Assembly: GCA_014859275.1 (NCBI GenBank)
Contig: JACUUO010000002.1
Span: forward strand, 1-62,251
Direction: 5' to 3'
From: Actinomycetota bacterium
GTDB lineage: Bacteria > Actinomycetota > Aquicultoria > Aquicultorales > Aquicultoraceae
Length of the DNA stretch: 62,251 nt
The position numbers and the translations under genes were made by a program. Of this stretch, positions 18,777-28,654 are shown piece after piece. How positions within the stretch are numbered: position 1 is the first letter of the stretch; every line of letters starts with the position of its first letter. Below the pieces are notes generated by a model. It was not told where the DNA came from and made no database searches. It saw nothing but the letters and a program-made list of their open reading frames with translations.

Positions 18777-20087
18777 TTATCTATACTTACTTCTAAAGTG
18801 TATATTTATCGGGCATCCAGTAAACCCAAAAGTCTTCCTAATCTGGTTTTCAATATATCGCTCGTAGGATTGGGTTACAAGCTGTGGGTGATTGACGAAG
18901 AATACAAAGGTCGGCGGTCTGCTTCCTGTCTGCGCAGCGTAAGAAATTTTAAGCGTTCTTCCTCCCTTTACTGGCTGAAACCCTTCGGCTTTTATTTTTG
19001 CAACCATTCCGTTTATCGATGAGGTTGAGACCCGCTTATCAAATTCTGCCATAACTTCTTTAAGAAGGGCAAACAACTTTGCTATGCCAAGACCGGTTTT
19101 TGCGGACACTTTTAGCCTCGGTGAGTAATCGAGAAACCTCATCTTTTTTTCAAGGCCCGCCTCAACTCTATCCGCCTTCTCACGGCTCTCAACCAGATCC
19201 CACTTGTTTACAGCGATTATACTTGCACAGCCGCGCTCTTCCGCCAAATTAGCTATTTTTTGATCCTGTACGGCCGGTCCCGTTTCGGCATCTATCACGA
19301 TAACCGCAATATCTGCCCTATCAAGCGCCTTAAGGGATCTGATAAAACTATAGTATTCTATATCTTCCCTTAATCTAGGCTGCCTCCTCAAGCCTGCAGT
19401 ATCGATAAATCGATATGGCACACCGTCTTTTTCAAGAACGGTATCGATTGCATCTCTCGTTGTTCCCGGTACATCATTGACGATGACCCTTTCCTCTCCT
19501 AAAATGCGATTTAAAATCGAGGATTTTCCAACATTGGGCCTTCCAACTATAGCGACCTTTATCTCATCTGCATCTTCTATCCTCTCCACCCTCGGTAATA
19601 GTGCGGTTATCGCATCCAAGAGGTCCCCAACTCCAAATCCGTGAAGCCCGGAGACGGCATATGGCTCGCCTAGACCAAGCTTATAGAATTGATAAATTGC
19701 CGCTTCGTGAATGATATCATCGATTTTATTTACGGCTAAAACTACCGGCTTATCAGATGATCTTAATAATTTAGCAACCGCATCATCTTCCGCCACCTCG
19801 CCAACCATCCCATCCACTACGAAGACAATTACATCAGCTTCTTCTATTGCGAGCATGGCTTGCTTTGTTATCTGCTTGCCTATAGAAATATCGGTTCCAA
19901 AATCGATGCCCCCAGTATCGATTATTGTAAACGTTTTTCCGCCCCAGTCAGTATCCACGTAATTTCTATCACGCGTTACACCAGGGGCCTCGTGTATCAT
20001 CGCCTGTTGGGATGCGACCATCCTGTTTACTAACGTTGATTTTCCAACATTCGGTCTGCCAACGACCGCAACTAGAGGATAAGTCAT
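18777..20087 (-). CDS. der: Ribosome-associated GTPase Der (EngA)
   Basis: Der is a 50S assembly GTPase with two tandem G domains and a KH-like C-terminus. Both P-loops are seen (VGRPNVGKSTLVNRM and VGRPNVGKSSILNRI), with DTGGI and DTAGLRR switch regions and NKID and NKWD specificity motifs. The C-terminal KH-like part ends FGFTGCPINIHFRSKYR. It is 436 residues, normal for the family. It lies between the DUF512 gene and plsY, a common actinobacterial and clostridial order. Confidence 0.97.
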   Translation of the reverse strand: MTYPLVAVVGRPNVGKSTLVNRMVASQQAMIHEAPGVTRDRNYVDTDWGGKTFTIIDTGGIDFGTDISIGKQITKQAMLAIEEADVIVFVVDGMVGEVAEDDAVAKLLRSSDKPVVLAVNKIDDIIHEAAIYQFYKLGLGEPYAVSGLHGFGVGDLLDAITALLPRVERIEDADEIKVAIVGRPNVGKSSILNRILGEERVIVNDVPGTTRDAIDTVLEKDGVPYRFIDTAGLRRQPRLREDIEYYSFIRSLKALDRADIAVIVIDAETGPAVQDQKIANLAEERGCASIIAVNKWDLVESREKADRVEAGLEKKMRFLDYSPRLKVSAKTGLGIAKLFALLKEVMAEFDKRVSTSSINGMVAKIKAEGFQPVKGGRTLKISYAAQTGSRPPTFVFFVNHPQLVTQSYERYIENQIRKTFGFTGCPINIHFRSKYR

Positions 20088-20157
20088 TTAGATGTTAACC
20101 CCCATTTCAGCCCATAGCTCATGAGCTGGTAACAAAAGCAAGATTCTAATAACGCGG

Positions 20158-21473
20158 CTAAGAGCAATGAGCTAATACGCCCTCTATAAACCCCGATCCC
20201 GAGCTACTTATAACCTCAACGCGGATACCGAACTGTTCCGCTATCGTTTCGGGCGAGCAGTCATCCAGCATTAATCCGTCTCCATTAAGCAACACATCCG
20301 GGAGTAGTAATTTACCCGGCTTCTCATTATTCTTAAGCCATCGCTCTACACTTGCTAGTATATCCGAGCCTGTTAAAAGGCCGGTTACGGTAACATTTTC
20401 TCCAAAAAATGCGTTCTTTGTTTTGATAACGTCGATCTTTACTCCATAACCCCTATCGATATCACTCGTAATCCTTCCCATAATGTTCGAAAATAGATCC
20501 CCGGTAACAATCGCTACCCTTCTCTGCTTCGGAATAGCCTTGAGCTTTACTAAATTCTCCTTGACCTCGTCTATAAATAGACGGGAAAGGCCTATACCAT
20601 TTTCTAGCTGCGGAAACCCTGCATAATGCTCAGCCGGGGGCAATTCGCATTCCCCCGCTATATAAAACTCGTCCGCTATGTATACCCAGGCGCAACCCTT
20701 ATCTTTCTCAAACTCCGCCTGCCATCTTTGGACTTGCTCGATGAGGTACGATATCTCCTGCTTTTCAAACGGACGCAAAGGGTATGTTCCATCCCTATAC
20801 CTGGTAAGACCAACGGGAACAATGCCAACGGATGATATTCCGCTGTACTTGTTTGCTAAATCTTCAATTGATCTCTCCAGCTCATCCCTATCATTCAGAC
20901 CAGGGCACATTACCATTTGAATGTGGAGTTCAATGCCAGCATCCGAGAGGCGCTCCATATGCTCGAGCAATCTGTCCTTCTTTTTTCTTCCGAGCATTAA
21001 TGCCCTTAGCTCAGGATTTGTTGTATGTATAGAGACGTATAGAGGACTCAGTCTCTCCTTAACAATCCGATTAATCTCCTCATCCCGGACATTCGTCAGC
21101 GTTATAAAGTTGCCGTAAAGAAACGATAATCTGTAATCATCATCCCTTATGTATAACTCCTGCCTCATCTCGGTGGGGAGCTGATCAATAAAGCAGAATA
21201 TACATTTATTGGCGCATATCTTAACACCATCAAAGAGGGATGCCGAGAAGATGATCCCAAGACTATTGAAGGAGGGATTCTCAATATGACCGTTCTACTC
21301 TTTCCGTTTCGCACCACCTTTAACAAAACTCGTCCCTCTACGGCGCTAACTTCATAATCGATAATATCGCGTAGCGGCCTCCCGTTTATCGACATTATCC
21401 GATCGCCCGATTTAAGGCCATGTCTTTGAGCAATACTTCCCTCTCGCACCCCTAGTATTTCCGCAGGGTTCAT
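20158..21473 (-). pseudogene. PDZ/radical SAM DUF512 protein, frameshifted
   Basis: The first frame (21473 down to about 21290) encodes a PDZ-like domain (LGVREGSIAQRHGLKSGDRIMSINGRP). The second frame encodes the radical-SAM and DUF512 parts. Read in the second frame upstream of its first ATG (21168), the sequence gives ENPSFNSLGIIFSASLFDG followed by CANKCIFCFIDQLP, the CX3CX2C cluster motif. The two parts are therefore one gene split by a frameshift near 21283-21290, equivalent to one missing base. Later text is YIRDDDYRLSFLYGNFITLTN, then ELHIQMVMCPGLNDR. Homologues are single proteins of about 440 residues of uncertain role, often next to der. A real mutation or a base error are both possible. 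Confidence 0.85.
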
Positions 21474-21540
21474 TCTGCACCTCCAAGATGCAATGATGAT
21501 AGCATCATCATGCTGGTGGGTCGAGATGAATGCGGGTATT

Positions 21541-21642
21541 TATTCACCATTATCCGAAGCTCAATCGCATTACCAGGGCGAATAGTAAAGGGGACTGCAA
21601 AATGGCACTCGATCTACTTACGGTTTTGGATAATAGTGAATA
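21541..21642. mobile_element. MITE-like element, copy 2 (inverted)
   Basis: This is the reverse complement of the element at 8577-8677 with three substitutions and one extra base. The terminal inverted repeats start TATTCACCATTATCC and its one-mismatch partner. It lies between the DUF512 gene and ispH. High identity of the interior as well as the ends suggests recent spread. It contains no reading frame of note. Confidence 0.75.
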
Positions 21643-21692
21643 GTATCGAATGCGGTTTTACGGATCCAGCCGCGCAATAGCTTGATCTCATA

Positions 21693-22538
21693 TTAACGGG
21701 GTATTATAAACGATCTCAGTCGATCCGCTACTTCCTTTAATATCCAATCCGGTGTGGACGCGCCGGTTGTTAGACCGATATGCTCAGCATTTTTCAACCA
21801 TGATTTATCAACTTCACTAGCGGTCTCAATATGAAAAGTCTTTTCATTCTTCTCCCTGCATATTTTCGCCAACCTTGTAGTATTTGCGCTATTTTTGCCT
21901 CCTACAACAAGCATTAGGTCTACCGCCCCTGCCAGCTTTGCGGCTGTAACCTGCCTTTGGCTGGTTGCACTGCATATCGTATTGAATATAGTTAGTTCCT
22001 TCGTCTTATTTAAAAGACCTTTCGCTATGCTTGCTAAATTCTCAAGCGATTGCGTAGTTTGGACGACAACCCCTATTCGCTCCATTACACTCAAACTATC
22101 TAATTCTTGAGCACTCTCGATCACGATTGCCTTATTATTGGTGTAAGCAAGAAGGCCTGCGACCTCGGGATGATTCCGCTCCCCCACAATAACGACGTTG
22201 TGGCCATTTTTTACCAGATTTGCAGCCCTCTGCTGTGCCTTTGCAACAAACGGACACGTAGCATCGATCACTTTTAGCCCCTTTGATTTTGCCGCCTGGG
22301 TTATCTTCGGATCTACACCATGGGTTCTTATGATGATCGTTCCCTCATCTACTTCACTAACCGATTGGACAGCGTTTACACCCTGCCTCATCAGCGACTC
22401 AACAACCTGGGGGTTATGGATTATTGGCCCAAGTGTATAAATCGGTTTCGCCGAATCCTCCGTCGCCTCATGGGCTAATTTCAACGCTCTATTGACCCCA
22501 TAACAATACCCGGCGTGCTTTGCTACAGTTATCCTCAA
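21693..22538 (-). CDS. ispH: 4-hydroxy-3-methylbut-2-enyl diphosphate reductase
   Basis: IspH is the last MEP-pathway enzyme and converts HMBPP to IPP and DMAPP with an iron-sulfur cluster. The three conserved cysteines are in HAGYCYGVNRAL, DATCPFVAKAQ and NTICSATSQRQ. IIRTHGV, GERNHPEV and TTGASTPDWI are also present. It is 281 residues, typical for the short form without an S1 extension. It is downstream of cmk and plsC, a frequent order in Gram-positive bacteria. Confidence 0.97.
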   Translation of the reverse strand: MRITVAKHAGYCYGVNRALKLAHEATEDSAKPIYTLGPIIHNPQVVESLMRQGVNAVQSVSEVDEGTIIIRTHGVDPKITQAAKSKGLKVIDATCPFVAKAQQRAANLVKNGHNVVIVGERNHPEVAGLLAYTNNKAIVIESAQELDSLSVMERIGVVVQTTQSLENLASIAKGLLNKTKELTIFNTICSATSQRQVTAAKLAGAVDLMLVVGGKNSANTTRLAKICREKNEKTFHIETASEVDKSWLKNAEHIGLTTGASTPDWILKEVADRLRSFIIPR

Positions 22539-22541
22539 CCG

Positions 22542-23153
22542 CTAATCACCTGCAATTAGGTTACTTATTTCTTTCATTATCCTCTCAGTGAGCTCTATCT
22601 CTTTTTCCTTTCTCTCACCGGCGTCGGCCTTATCGACGGTGATCGGTTGGCCGATCCGTGCCCTAAGCTTCACGGGCCTAGGCAGCCTGCTTCCATTCGG
22701 CATTACCTGATCAGTTCCAATGATGCCGACCGGAACGATCGGGGTTCCGGTTTTTAATGCGATTGATGCAACCCCAGGGTGCGCCTGTCCTAGTTCACCA
22801 TTTCTATATCTTGTACCTTCTGGAAATATTAACAGTACTTCACCTCTAGAAAGAATCCTTAGCACATAAGCTATTGCCCCTTTATCCGCTAAACCCCTCT
22901 TAATGGGAAAGGTATTTAGTTTCCTTAGAATCCAGCCGAATACCGGGATTTTCAACAGCTCGGCTTTTGCCATAAAATTTACTGGCCGTGAGCCTGAAAC
23001 AAAGGCGATCATTATTGGATCGAGGTAACTCATGTGATTTGCAGCTAAGATTACCGACCCCTCTCTAGGGATATGCTGCCTGCCAGTAATCTCATATCTG
23101 AAGAGTAGTTTAAAAATAAGAACAAGCAATGTACAAGTCAGTTTATAAAACAT
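22542..23153 (-). CDS. plsC: 1-acylglycerol-3-phosphate O-acyltransferase
   Basis: PlsC acylates lysophosphatidate to phosphatidate at the membrane. The HX4D catalytic motif is AANHMSYLDP, and the substrate-binding motif is LIFPEGTRYRNG, followed by GVASIALKTGTPIVPVGI. One N-terminal hydrophobic helix anchors the 203-residue protein. It is eight bases after cmk and three before ispH, so it is clearly in the same transcript. Confidence 0.95.
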   Translation of the reverse strand: MFYKLTCTLLVLIFKLLFRYEITGRQHIPREGSVILAANHMSYLDPIMIAFVSGSRPVNFMAKAELLKIPVFGWILRKLNTFPIKRGLADKGAIAYVLRILSRGEVLLIFPEGTRYRNGELGQAHPGVASIALKTGTPIVPVGIIGTDQVMPNGSRLPRPVKLRARIGQPITVDKADAGERKEKEIELTERIMKEISNLIAGD

Positions 23154-23161
23154 TTACTACA

Positions 23162-23824
23162 TCAGCTCTTTTTTACCAAATTGATTATCAACTGTACGAC
23201 CTGACCGATCGTCTTATCGGTCGTGTCGATGACGTATGCATCCGGTGCTTTTGCTAGTGGGCTTGTAATTCGTGTTGCATCTATTTTGTCTCTTGTTATT
23301 ATATCGCGCTCAACCGTTGTAACCTCGAGCTTATGGCCCTTCTCCTTAAGTTCTCGCTGACGTCTCTTTGCCCGCTCAATAGGTGAAGCTGTTAAAAACA
23401 CCTTTGCCTCAGCATCCGGGAATACAACGGTTCCGATATCTCTTCCCTCAACAACCATATTAGGATATGTATCTGCATAGCTTCGCTGCTTTTTCACTAA
23501 TGCTGTTCTAACTCTGCCAATCTTAGCTATAGTAGAGACAGCGGCGCTTACTTTTGGGCTCCTGATCGCTTCTGTAACATCTTCACCATCAATGAATACT
23601 CTATATTGGGTATCCTTAAGATCGGTTATTTCGATGTCCGCACCCCTAGCCAGGGCTGTAATCGCATCAGCTTTTGTAATATCTATTTTTTCCTTCAATG
23701 CCTTCCAGGTTACAGCCCTATACATAGCACCTGTGTCGATATATTTATATCCTAGTCTCTTCGCCACCTCGCGAGCTACCGTGCTTTTCCCCGAGGCAGC
23801 CGGACCATCAATTGCGATTATCAT
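23162..23824 (-). CDS. cmk: Cytidylate kinase
   Basis: Cmk phosphorylates CMP and dCMP. The P-loop is IAIDGPAASGKSTVAREVA, followed by YIDTGAMYRAVTW, the CMP-binding insert (SPKVSAAVSTIAKIGRVR) and VVEGRDIGTVVFPDA. It is 220 residues, the standard bacterial length. It precedes plsC and ispH. The upstream gap of 87 bases to aroA could hold a promoter, but I see no strong match. Confidence 0.97.
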   Translation of the reverse strand: MIIAIDGPAASGKSTVAREVAKRLGYKYIDTGAMYRAVTWKALKEKIDITKADAITALARGADIEITDLKDTQYRVFIDGEDVTEAIRSPKVSAAVSTIAKIGRVRTALVKKQRSYADTYPNMVVEGRDIGTVVFPDAEAKVFLTASPIERAKRRQRELKEKGHKLEVTTVERDIITRDKIDATRITSPLAKAPDAYVIDTTDKTIGQVVQLIINLVKKS

Positions 23825-23911
23825 TGTTCAATGATAACAAATAGCGATTTTCATAGCTATTGGATTTTACTCGGCTGCCGTACTTGCGTTTATTAAGTTA
23901 TCTCCACAAGT

Positions 23912-25198
23912 TTATTCTGTGATAGAAAGAAGTGTTCTCTCAAATGAGGGATATGATATAGCGATGCATTCGCTATCCTCAACAGTAGTTTCTCCATCGG
24001 CCACCAGACCAGCGATGGCAAGGGACATCGCAATGCGATGATCACCATAGCTTTTTACCCTAGTTCCCTTAAGGTTTGATGGCCCGTTTATTATAATGCC
24101 ATCTTCAAGCTCTTCAATATCCGCTCCCATTTTTCGAAGCTCTGTGCTTAAGGCAGCTATCCTGTCGCTCTCCTTTACTCTCAGCTCGCGCGCATCCCGT
24201 ATAATTGTTCTCCCCTCTGCTTGGGTCGCGGCAACCGCGATTACAGGGATCTCATCTATCAGCTTGGGCACAATATCTCCTTCTATGGTCATTGCTTTAA
24301 GATGCGCGGATCTCACCTTTAAAGTAGCCCGAGGCTCATTGCTTTTTCCCTCCAAATCGAGCAGTTCTATTCTTGCTCCCATCTCATTTAAGGCACCTAT
24401 GATTCCAGTTCTAGTCTTGTTAATTCCAACATTTCCTATCTCTAACAACGAATTGCCAACTACCAGCGCAGCAGTCATGAAAAACGCAGCGCTTGATATA
24501 TCACCCGGTATATCAATTGCAGTCGCTTTCAGTTGCTGCCCTCCCCTAATTCTATATAAGTTACCATCGATACCAAGCTGTGCGCCAAGCAACTGAAGCA
24601 TGCGCTCTGTATGATCTCTAGATTTCGATGGCTCTGTTATCTCAGTCTCACCATCTGCATTAAGGCCTGCTAATAAGAGAGATGTCTTAACCTGTGCACT
24701 TGCGATAGGTAGATCATATTTTATGCCTTTAAGCTGTGAGCCCTTTATTGCCAGCGGTGCACACCTTCCGTCATCTCTACCCCATATTTTAGCGCCCATT
24801 AACCTCAACGGCTCAACCACTCTACCGGTCGGCCTGCGCCTTATAGAAGTATCTCCAGTTAATATGGCAAATAAGTCCTGTCCTGCAAGTATTCCCGGCA
24901 ATATCCGCAGTGTGGTACCGGAATTACCAACATCCAGCACATCACCGGGTTCATGCAATCCCCTTAGGCCAACACCATGTATCACAAGCTCAGTATCCGC
25001 CGGGCGCTCGATGTTAACGCCCAGCGCCTGGAAACAACTCATAGTACTTACGCAGTCCTCAGAGGGCAGGAACCCCGTCACATACGTGATTCCTTCTGCT
25101 ATAGAACCTAGCATTACCGATCTGTGAGATATAGATTTATCTCCCGGCACAGTTATTTTTCCGCTTATTTTATTAGTCCTACTTATTGTTAGTTGCAT
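23912..25198 (-). CDS. aroA: 3-phosphoshikimate 1-carboxyvinyltransferase (EPSP synthase)
   Basis: AroA joins phosphoenolpyruvate and shikimate 3-phosphate in aromatic amino acid synthesis. The N-terminal PGDKSISHRSVMLGS, then VGNSGTTLRILPGIL, TSIRRRPTGRV and the C-terminal RVKESDRIAAL and GDHRIAMSLA are all present. It is 428 residues. The Ile-Leu-Pro version of the GNSGT region, rather than Arg-Leu-Met, suggests a class II-like enzyme. It is four bases after tyrA. Confidence 0.97.
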   Translation of the reverse strand: MQLTISRTNKISGKITVPGDKSISHRSVMLGSIAEGITYVTGFLPSEDCVSTMSCFQALGVNIERPADTELVIHGVGLRGLHEPGDVLDVGNSGTTLRILPGILAGQDLFAILTGDTSIRRRPTGRVVEPLRLMGAKIWGRDDGRCAPLAIKGSQLKGIKYDLPIASAQVKTSLLLAGLNADGETEITEPSKSRDHTERMLQLLGAQLGIDGNLYRIRGGQQLKATAIDIPGDISSAAFFMTAALVVGNSLLEIGNVGINKTRTGIIGALNEMGARIELLDLEGKSNEPRATLKVRSAHLKAMTIEGDIVPKLIDEIPVIAVAATQAEGRTIIRDARELRVKESDRIAALSTELRKMGADIEELEDGIIINGPSNLKGTRVKSYGDHRIAMSLAIAGLVADGETTVEDSECIAISYPSFERTLLSITE

Positions 25199-25202
25199 AT
25201 TC

Positions 25203-26306
25203 TTATTCTACCGTTCTAAGGTCTACCTCATATCCACGTTCCGTTAGAGCCCTCGCTGCCTTATCGGCATTTTCCTTCTCTGGAATCGTTAAACGAATCG
25301 TACCCGAAACCTCCGTTGCGTGAAGTATCTCGATGTCCTCGATATTTATGCCAAGCTGCCCTACCGTCAGGGTGATATCGCTTATTACACCGGGTCTATC
25401 GGTAACAGGTATATAAAGCTCATAAAGCCTGCCCATCTCCTTACCGAGGACTGAGGGTAGATTAAGCCTCGCGCTCTGTGCCCTTTCAAGCATATCTTTA
25501 ATCTTATCCCTGTCTCCCTTGTTAATCGCGTGCCTTAGGATATCCAGCATATTGCTTATCTTCTCGATAGAATATATTATGGCCTCTCTGTTATCGAGGC
25601 ATATATCAACCCACATCCTTGGGCTTCCAGCGGCAATTCTCGTCGTATCCTTAAAACCACCGGCAGCGAGCATTAGTATGTTCTCGGTATCGCTCGTCTC
25701 GCTGCTGGCAAGATTCATCAACACAGCGGCTACCATATGCGGAAGATGACTAATTATGGCTACCGCCTGGTCATGCTTCTGTGGATCAATCGCTAGAACA
25801 TTGGCACCTACTGATGTAAGCATAGAATGAAGTTTCTTATAAGCGGCCATATCCGTTTTATCCGTCGGCGTTAAAAGGTAATGGGCATTTTTAAATAGGC
25901 TTGGATTTGCCGAGCTTACCCCTGTGCGCTCCGACCCGGCCATCGGATGACCCCCGATAAAGTGTACGCCTTCGGGTATATGTGGCTCCACCTCCGCGAT
26001 TATATTCGCTTTAGTGCTCCCAACATCGGTTATTATGGCGCCCTTCTTTGCACTCTTGGCCGCCCTTATAACATACTCCGGTATTTTCCTAACCGGCACG
26101 GCTATAAATATCACATCTGCAACCGAGGCCGCCTCTTCAGGGCTGCTCACAGCCCTATCAATAATTCTCCTCTTCAGCGCCTCATCAATAGCGGAAGCAT
26201 TGCGATTGTAGCCGACGACTTCATAATCCTCGGGTTGCTGCTTGAGGGCGGCAGCTAAAGATCCGCCAATTAAGCCGATACCGATAACCGAGACTGTAAT
26301 CTTCAT
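25203..26306 (-). CDS. tyrA: Prephenate dehydrogenase with ACT domain
   Basis: TyrA oxidises prephenate to 4-hydroxyphenylpyruvate for tyrosine. The Rossmann motif is VIGIGLIGGSLAAALK, followed by DVGSTKANI, FIGGHPMAGSERTG and SHLPHMVAAVL. A C-terminal ACT domain (about residues 295-365, LYIPVTDRPGVISDITLTVG) suggests allosteric control by tyrosine. It is 367 residues. Its start shares one base with the aroF stop, so they are co-translated. Confidence 0.96.
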   Translation of the reverse strand: MKITVSVIGIGLIGGSLAAALKQQPEDYEVVGYNRNASAIDEALKRRIIDRAVSSPEEAASVADVIFIAVPVRKIPEYVIRAAKSAKKGAIITDVGSTKANIIAEVEPHIPEGVHFIGGHPMAGSERTGVSSANPSLFKNAHYLLTPTDKTDMAAYKKLHSMLTSVGANVLAIDPQKHDQAVAIISHLPHMVAAVLMNLASSETSDTENILMLAAGGFKDTTRIAAGSPRMWVDICLDNREAIIYSIEKISNMLDILRHAINKGDRDKIKDMLERAQSARLNLPSVLGKEMGRLYELYIPVTDRPGVISDITLTVGQLGINIEDIEILHATEVSGTIRLTIPEKENADKAARALTERGYEVDLRTVE

Positions 26307-27331
26307 TAAACAGCCAGCCTCATTTTCTTACCAAAGGCTTCTGCAGCGGATCTGACCTTTTTCATAACTAATTCAAACTGTTCAAAGGTTAGTGACTGCT
26401 GCCCATCACAGAGGGCATTTTCCGGTTCAGGATGGACCTCTATCATAGCCCCATCTGCGCCTGCAGCAAGACCTGCCAGGGTAAGTGGCTCCACCAGACT
26501 CCGCTTACCAGCTGCGTGGCTTGGATCCACTATAATAGGGAGGTGACTTAGCTGTTTTATCAGTGGGATTGCACTTATATCGAGGGTGTTTCGCGTATAT
26601 GTTTCGAAAGTCCTTATGCCGCGCTCGCATATTATGATGTCGGTATTGCCACCCTTAACTATATATTCAGCAGCCATAAGGGTCTCCTCTACGGTATTCC
26701 CCAATCCCCTTTTTAATAAGACTGGTTTTCTTACCATTCCTACTTCCTTTAATAAAAGGAAGTTCTGTGCATTTCGCGCGCCTATCTGGATTATATCAGC
26801 ATACTCTGCAACTACCTCTAGATCCCTTACATCCATTACCTCGGTAACTATCGGTAGGCCGTATTCGTTCCTTGCTTCATCGAGCATTTTCAAGCCCTCA
26901 ACGCCTAGCCCCTGGAAACTATACGGAGATGTTCTTGGTTTAAAGGCGCCGCCTCTTAGAGCCGTACCACCGGCTGCCTTGACAGCTTTTGCTGTCGACA
27001 GCATCTGTTCCCTGGACTCTACAGAGCATGGTCCAGCTATAACATTAAAGTATCCCTCGCCAATAACCACATCGCCAACTGTTACCAGGGTTGGCTCATG
27101 GCAGAATTCACGGCTTACGAACTTGTATGGTTTAAGTATCTTTATTACGCTCTCAACGCCATCAAAACCCTCAATTGGTAAAGCAGCGATAGCCTCTCTA
27201 TCACCTATAACTCCTATAACCGTTCGAAATTGTCCCTTTGATAAATGGACTTCCGCTCCGGCATCTTTAATCCGTTGAACCACATGCTCAATCTCTTGTT
27301 CAGTAGCGCTCTCACGCATCACAATCATCAT
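26306..27331 (-). CDS. aroF: 3-deoxy-7-phosphoheptulonate synthase (DAHP synthase, type I-beta)
   Basis: This enzyme starts the shikimate pathway from PEP and erythrose 4-phosphate. An N-terminal ferredoxin-like regulatory domain (about residues 1-70) precedes the barrel with [54 protein letters not shown] and [10 protein letters not shown]. It is 341 residues. The extra N-terminal domain is typical of the Thermotoga-like group. It lies between hisC and tyrA. Confidence 0.96.
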   Translation of the reverse strand: MMIVMRESATEQEIEHVVQRIKDAGAEVHLSKGQFRTVIGVIGDREAIAALPIEGFDGVESVIKILKPYKFVSREFCHEPTLVTVGDVVIGEGYFNVIAGPCSVESREQMLSTAKAVKAAGGTALRGGAFKPRTSPYSFQGLGVEGLKMLDEARNEYGLPIVTEVMDVRDLEVVAEYADIIQIGARNAQNFLLLKEVGMVRKPVLLKRGLGNTVEETLMAAEYIVKGGNTDIIICERGIRTFETYTRNTLDISAIPLIKQLSHLPIIVDPSHAAGKRSLVEPLTLAGLAAGADGAMIEVHPEPENALCDGQQSLTFEQFELVMKKVRSAAEAFGKKMRLAV

Positions 27332-27365
27332 CGGAAAACCACCTCTATAACTAATTATCGTTATG

Positions 27366-28493
27366 TTACAACGTCCTTTTCCCTCGGTCCTTCAGAATAC
27401 TTTCAAGCTCGTTGATAAATCTGCTGTTTTCGTCGGGTGTACCAACGCTCACCCGTATATATCTGGGATAGCCGAATATATCCCCTGATCTTACGATAAC
27501 ACCTTTCTTCATAAGATCGTTTGAGATTTTTCTTCCATCCGTTCCGACACCCACCAGTACAAAATTTGCGTGTGAAGGGATATGGTCCAAGGCAAGCCTT
27601 TTAAACTCTGCATAAAAATACTGTAAGCCTTCATGGTTCAGGAGACTTCTCTCCTCGACCTCATCATCACAATCGAGGCTATAAAGTGCCGCCGTCTGAG
27701 CGATTGTATTAACGTTAAACGGTTCGCGTACCTTATTAACCGCTTGAACTATGAATTCCGGTGCGATTCCATAACCGACTCTACAACCTGCAAGGCCGTA
27801 TACCTTTGAAAACGTCCGTAGAACAACCACCGGTATCTTGTCGTTTATAAAGTTTAGACCGTTAGGGTAGCTAGCATCCCTGACCAGTTCGAAATATGCC
27901 TCATCAAGTACAACCACCACGTTTTCCGGAATTCCGGCCAGAAACCTCTCCAATTCGTCACGGCTTACCATTGTTCCTGTGGGATTGTTAGGGTTGCAAA
28001 TAAAGATGATTTTGGTTCTCGCCGTGATCGCATCCGTCATGGCCTTCAGATTATGACGGTGATCTTTTAGCGGCACCTCAACTGGCTTTGCACCCATAAG
28101 CTTAACTACGGTGGGATACACGATAAAGGATGGCATAGCCATCACTGCCTCATCCCCTGGGTTTAGAAGTACATTTGCCAGTAGCCGTAGTAGCTCATTG
28201 GACCCGCTCCCTACAATGATCTTGGATATAGGTATGCCCAGTTTACCGGCAAGCTTTTCTCTTAAAAATGTGCTACCCCCATCTGGATACCTATTTACAT
28301 TAAGTATTGCTTCCCGCATAGCCTCTATAGCTTTTGGGAAAGGCCTATATGGGCTCTCATTTGAGGCGAGCTTTATAGCCTCTTCTATGCCCAACTCTTT
28401 TTCTACCAAGCTTATCGGCCGGCCTGGCTCGTACGGTATCAACCCCTCAAGTCCCTGACGTATTAAATTATTAGCTAGCAACAAATCACTCAC
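27366..28493 (-). CDS. hisC: Histidinol-phosphate (or aromatic) aminotransferase
   Basis: This is a class I PLP-dependent aminotransferase of the HisC family. It shows KLASNESPYRP, GSGSNELL, CNPNNPTGT, VLDEAYFEL and the PLP lysine in TFSKVYGLAGCRVGYG, with a C-terminal RVSVGTPDEN. It is 375 residues. It heads the aromatic cluster hisC-aroF-tyrA-aroA, so it may act on phenylpyruvate or hydroxyphenylpyruvate as well as imidazole acetol phosphate. Substrate choice cannot be settled from sequence. Confidence 0.92.
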   Translation of the reverse strand: MSDLLLANNLIRQGLEGLIPYEPGRPISLVEKELGIEEAIKLASNESPYRPFPKAIEAMREAILNVNRYPDGGSTFLREKLAGKLGIPISKIIVGSGSNELLRLLANVLLNPGDEAVMAMPSFIVYPTVVKLMGAKPVEVPLKDHRHNLKAMTDAITARTKIIFICNPNNPTGTMVSRDELERFLAGIPENVVVVLDEAYFELVRDASYPNGLNFINDKIPVVVLRTFSKVYGLAGCRVGYGIAPEFIVQAVNKVREPFNVNTIAQTAALYSLDCDDEVEERSLLNHEGLQYFYAEFKRLALDHIPSHANFVLVGVGTDGRKISNDLMKKGVIVRSGDIFGYPRYIRVSVGTPDENSRFINELESILKDRGKRTL

Positions 28494-28654
28494 TATATCT
28501 CCAAATCACAATCCTGTTACCATTGGGATTAAGGTATAAGCAGGCTGTAATTCTAAGTTTAAGGGATTTTACCATATAAACCGCTATATTCTCAACTTTC
28601 TCGCAACTATGGAGTGTTTTTCAAAACAATCTCTATAAGTGCTGCAGTGCCAAT

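Noticed and set aside
21283-21290. Programmed ribosomal frameshifting in the DUF512 gene
   Set aside because: There is no slippery heptamer or downstream structure at the junction, and the family is normally a single frame. A deletion or base error is simpler.
26586-27278. Long plus-strand 230-codon frame opposite aroF
   Set aside because: The minus-strand DAHP synthase is complete with all motifs. The opposite frame has no family features.
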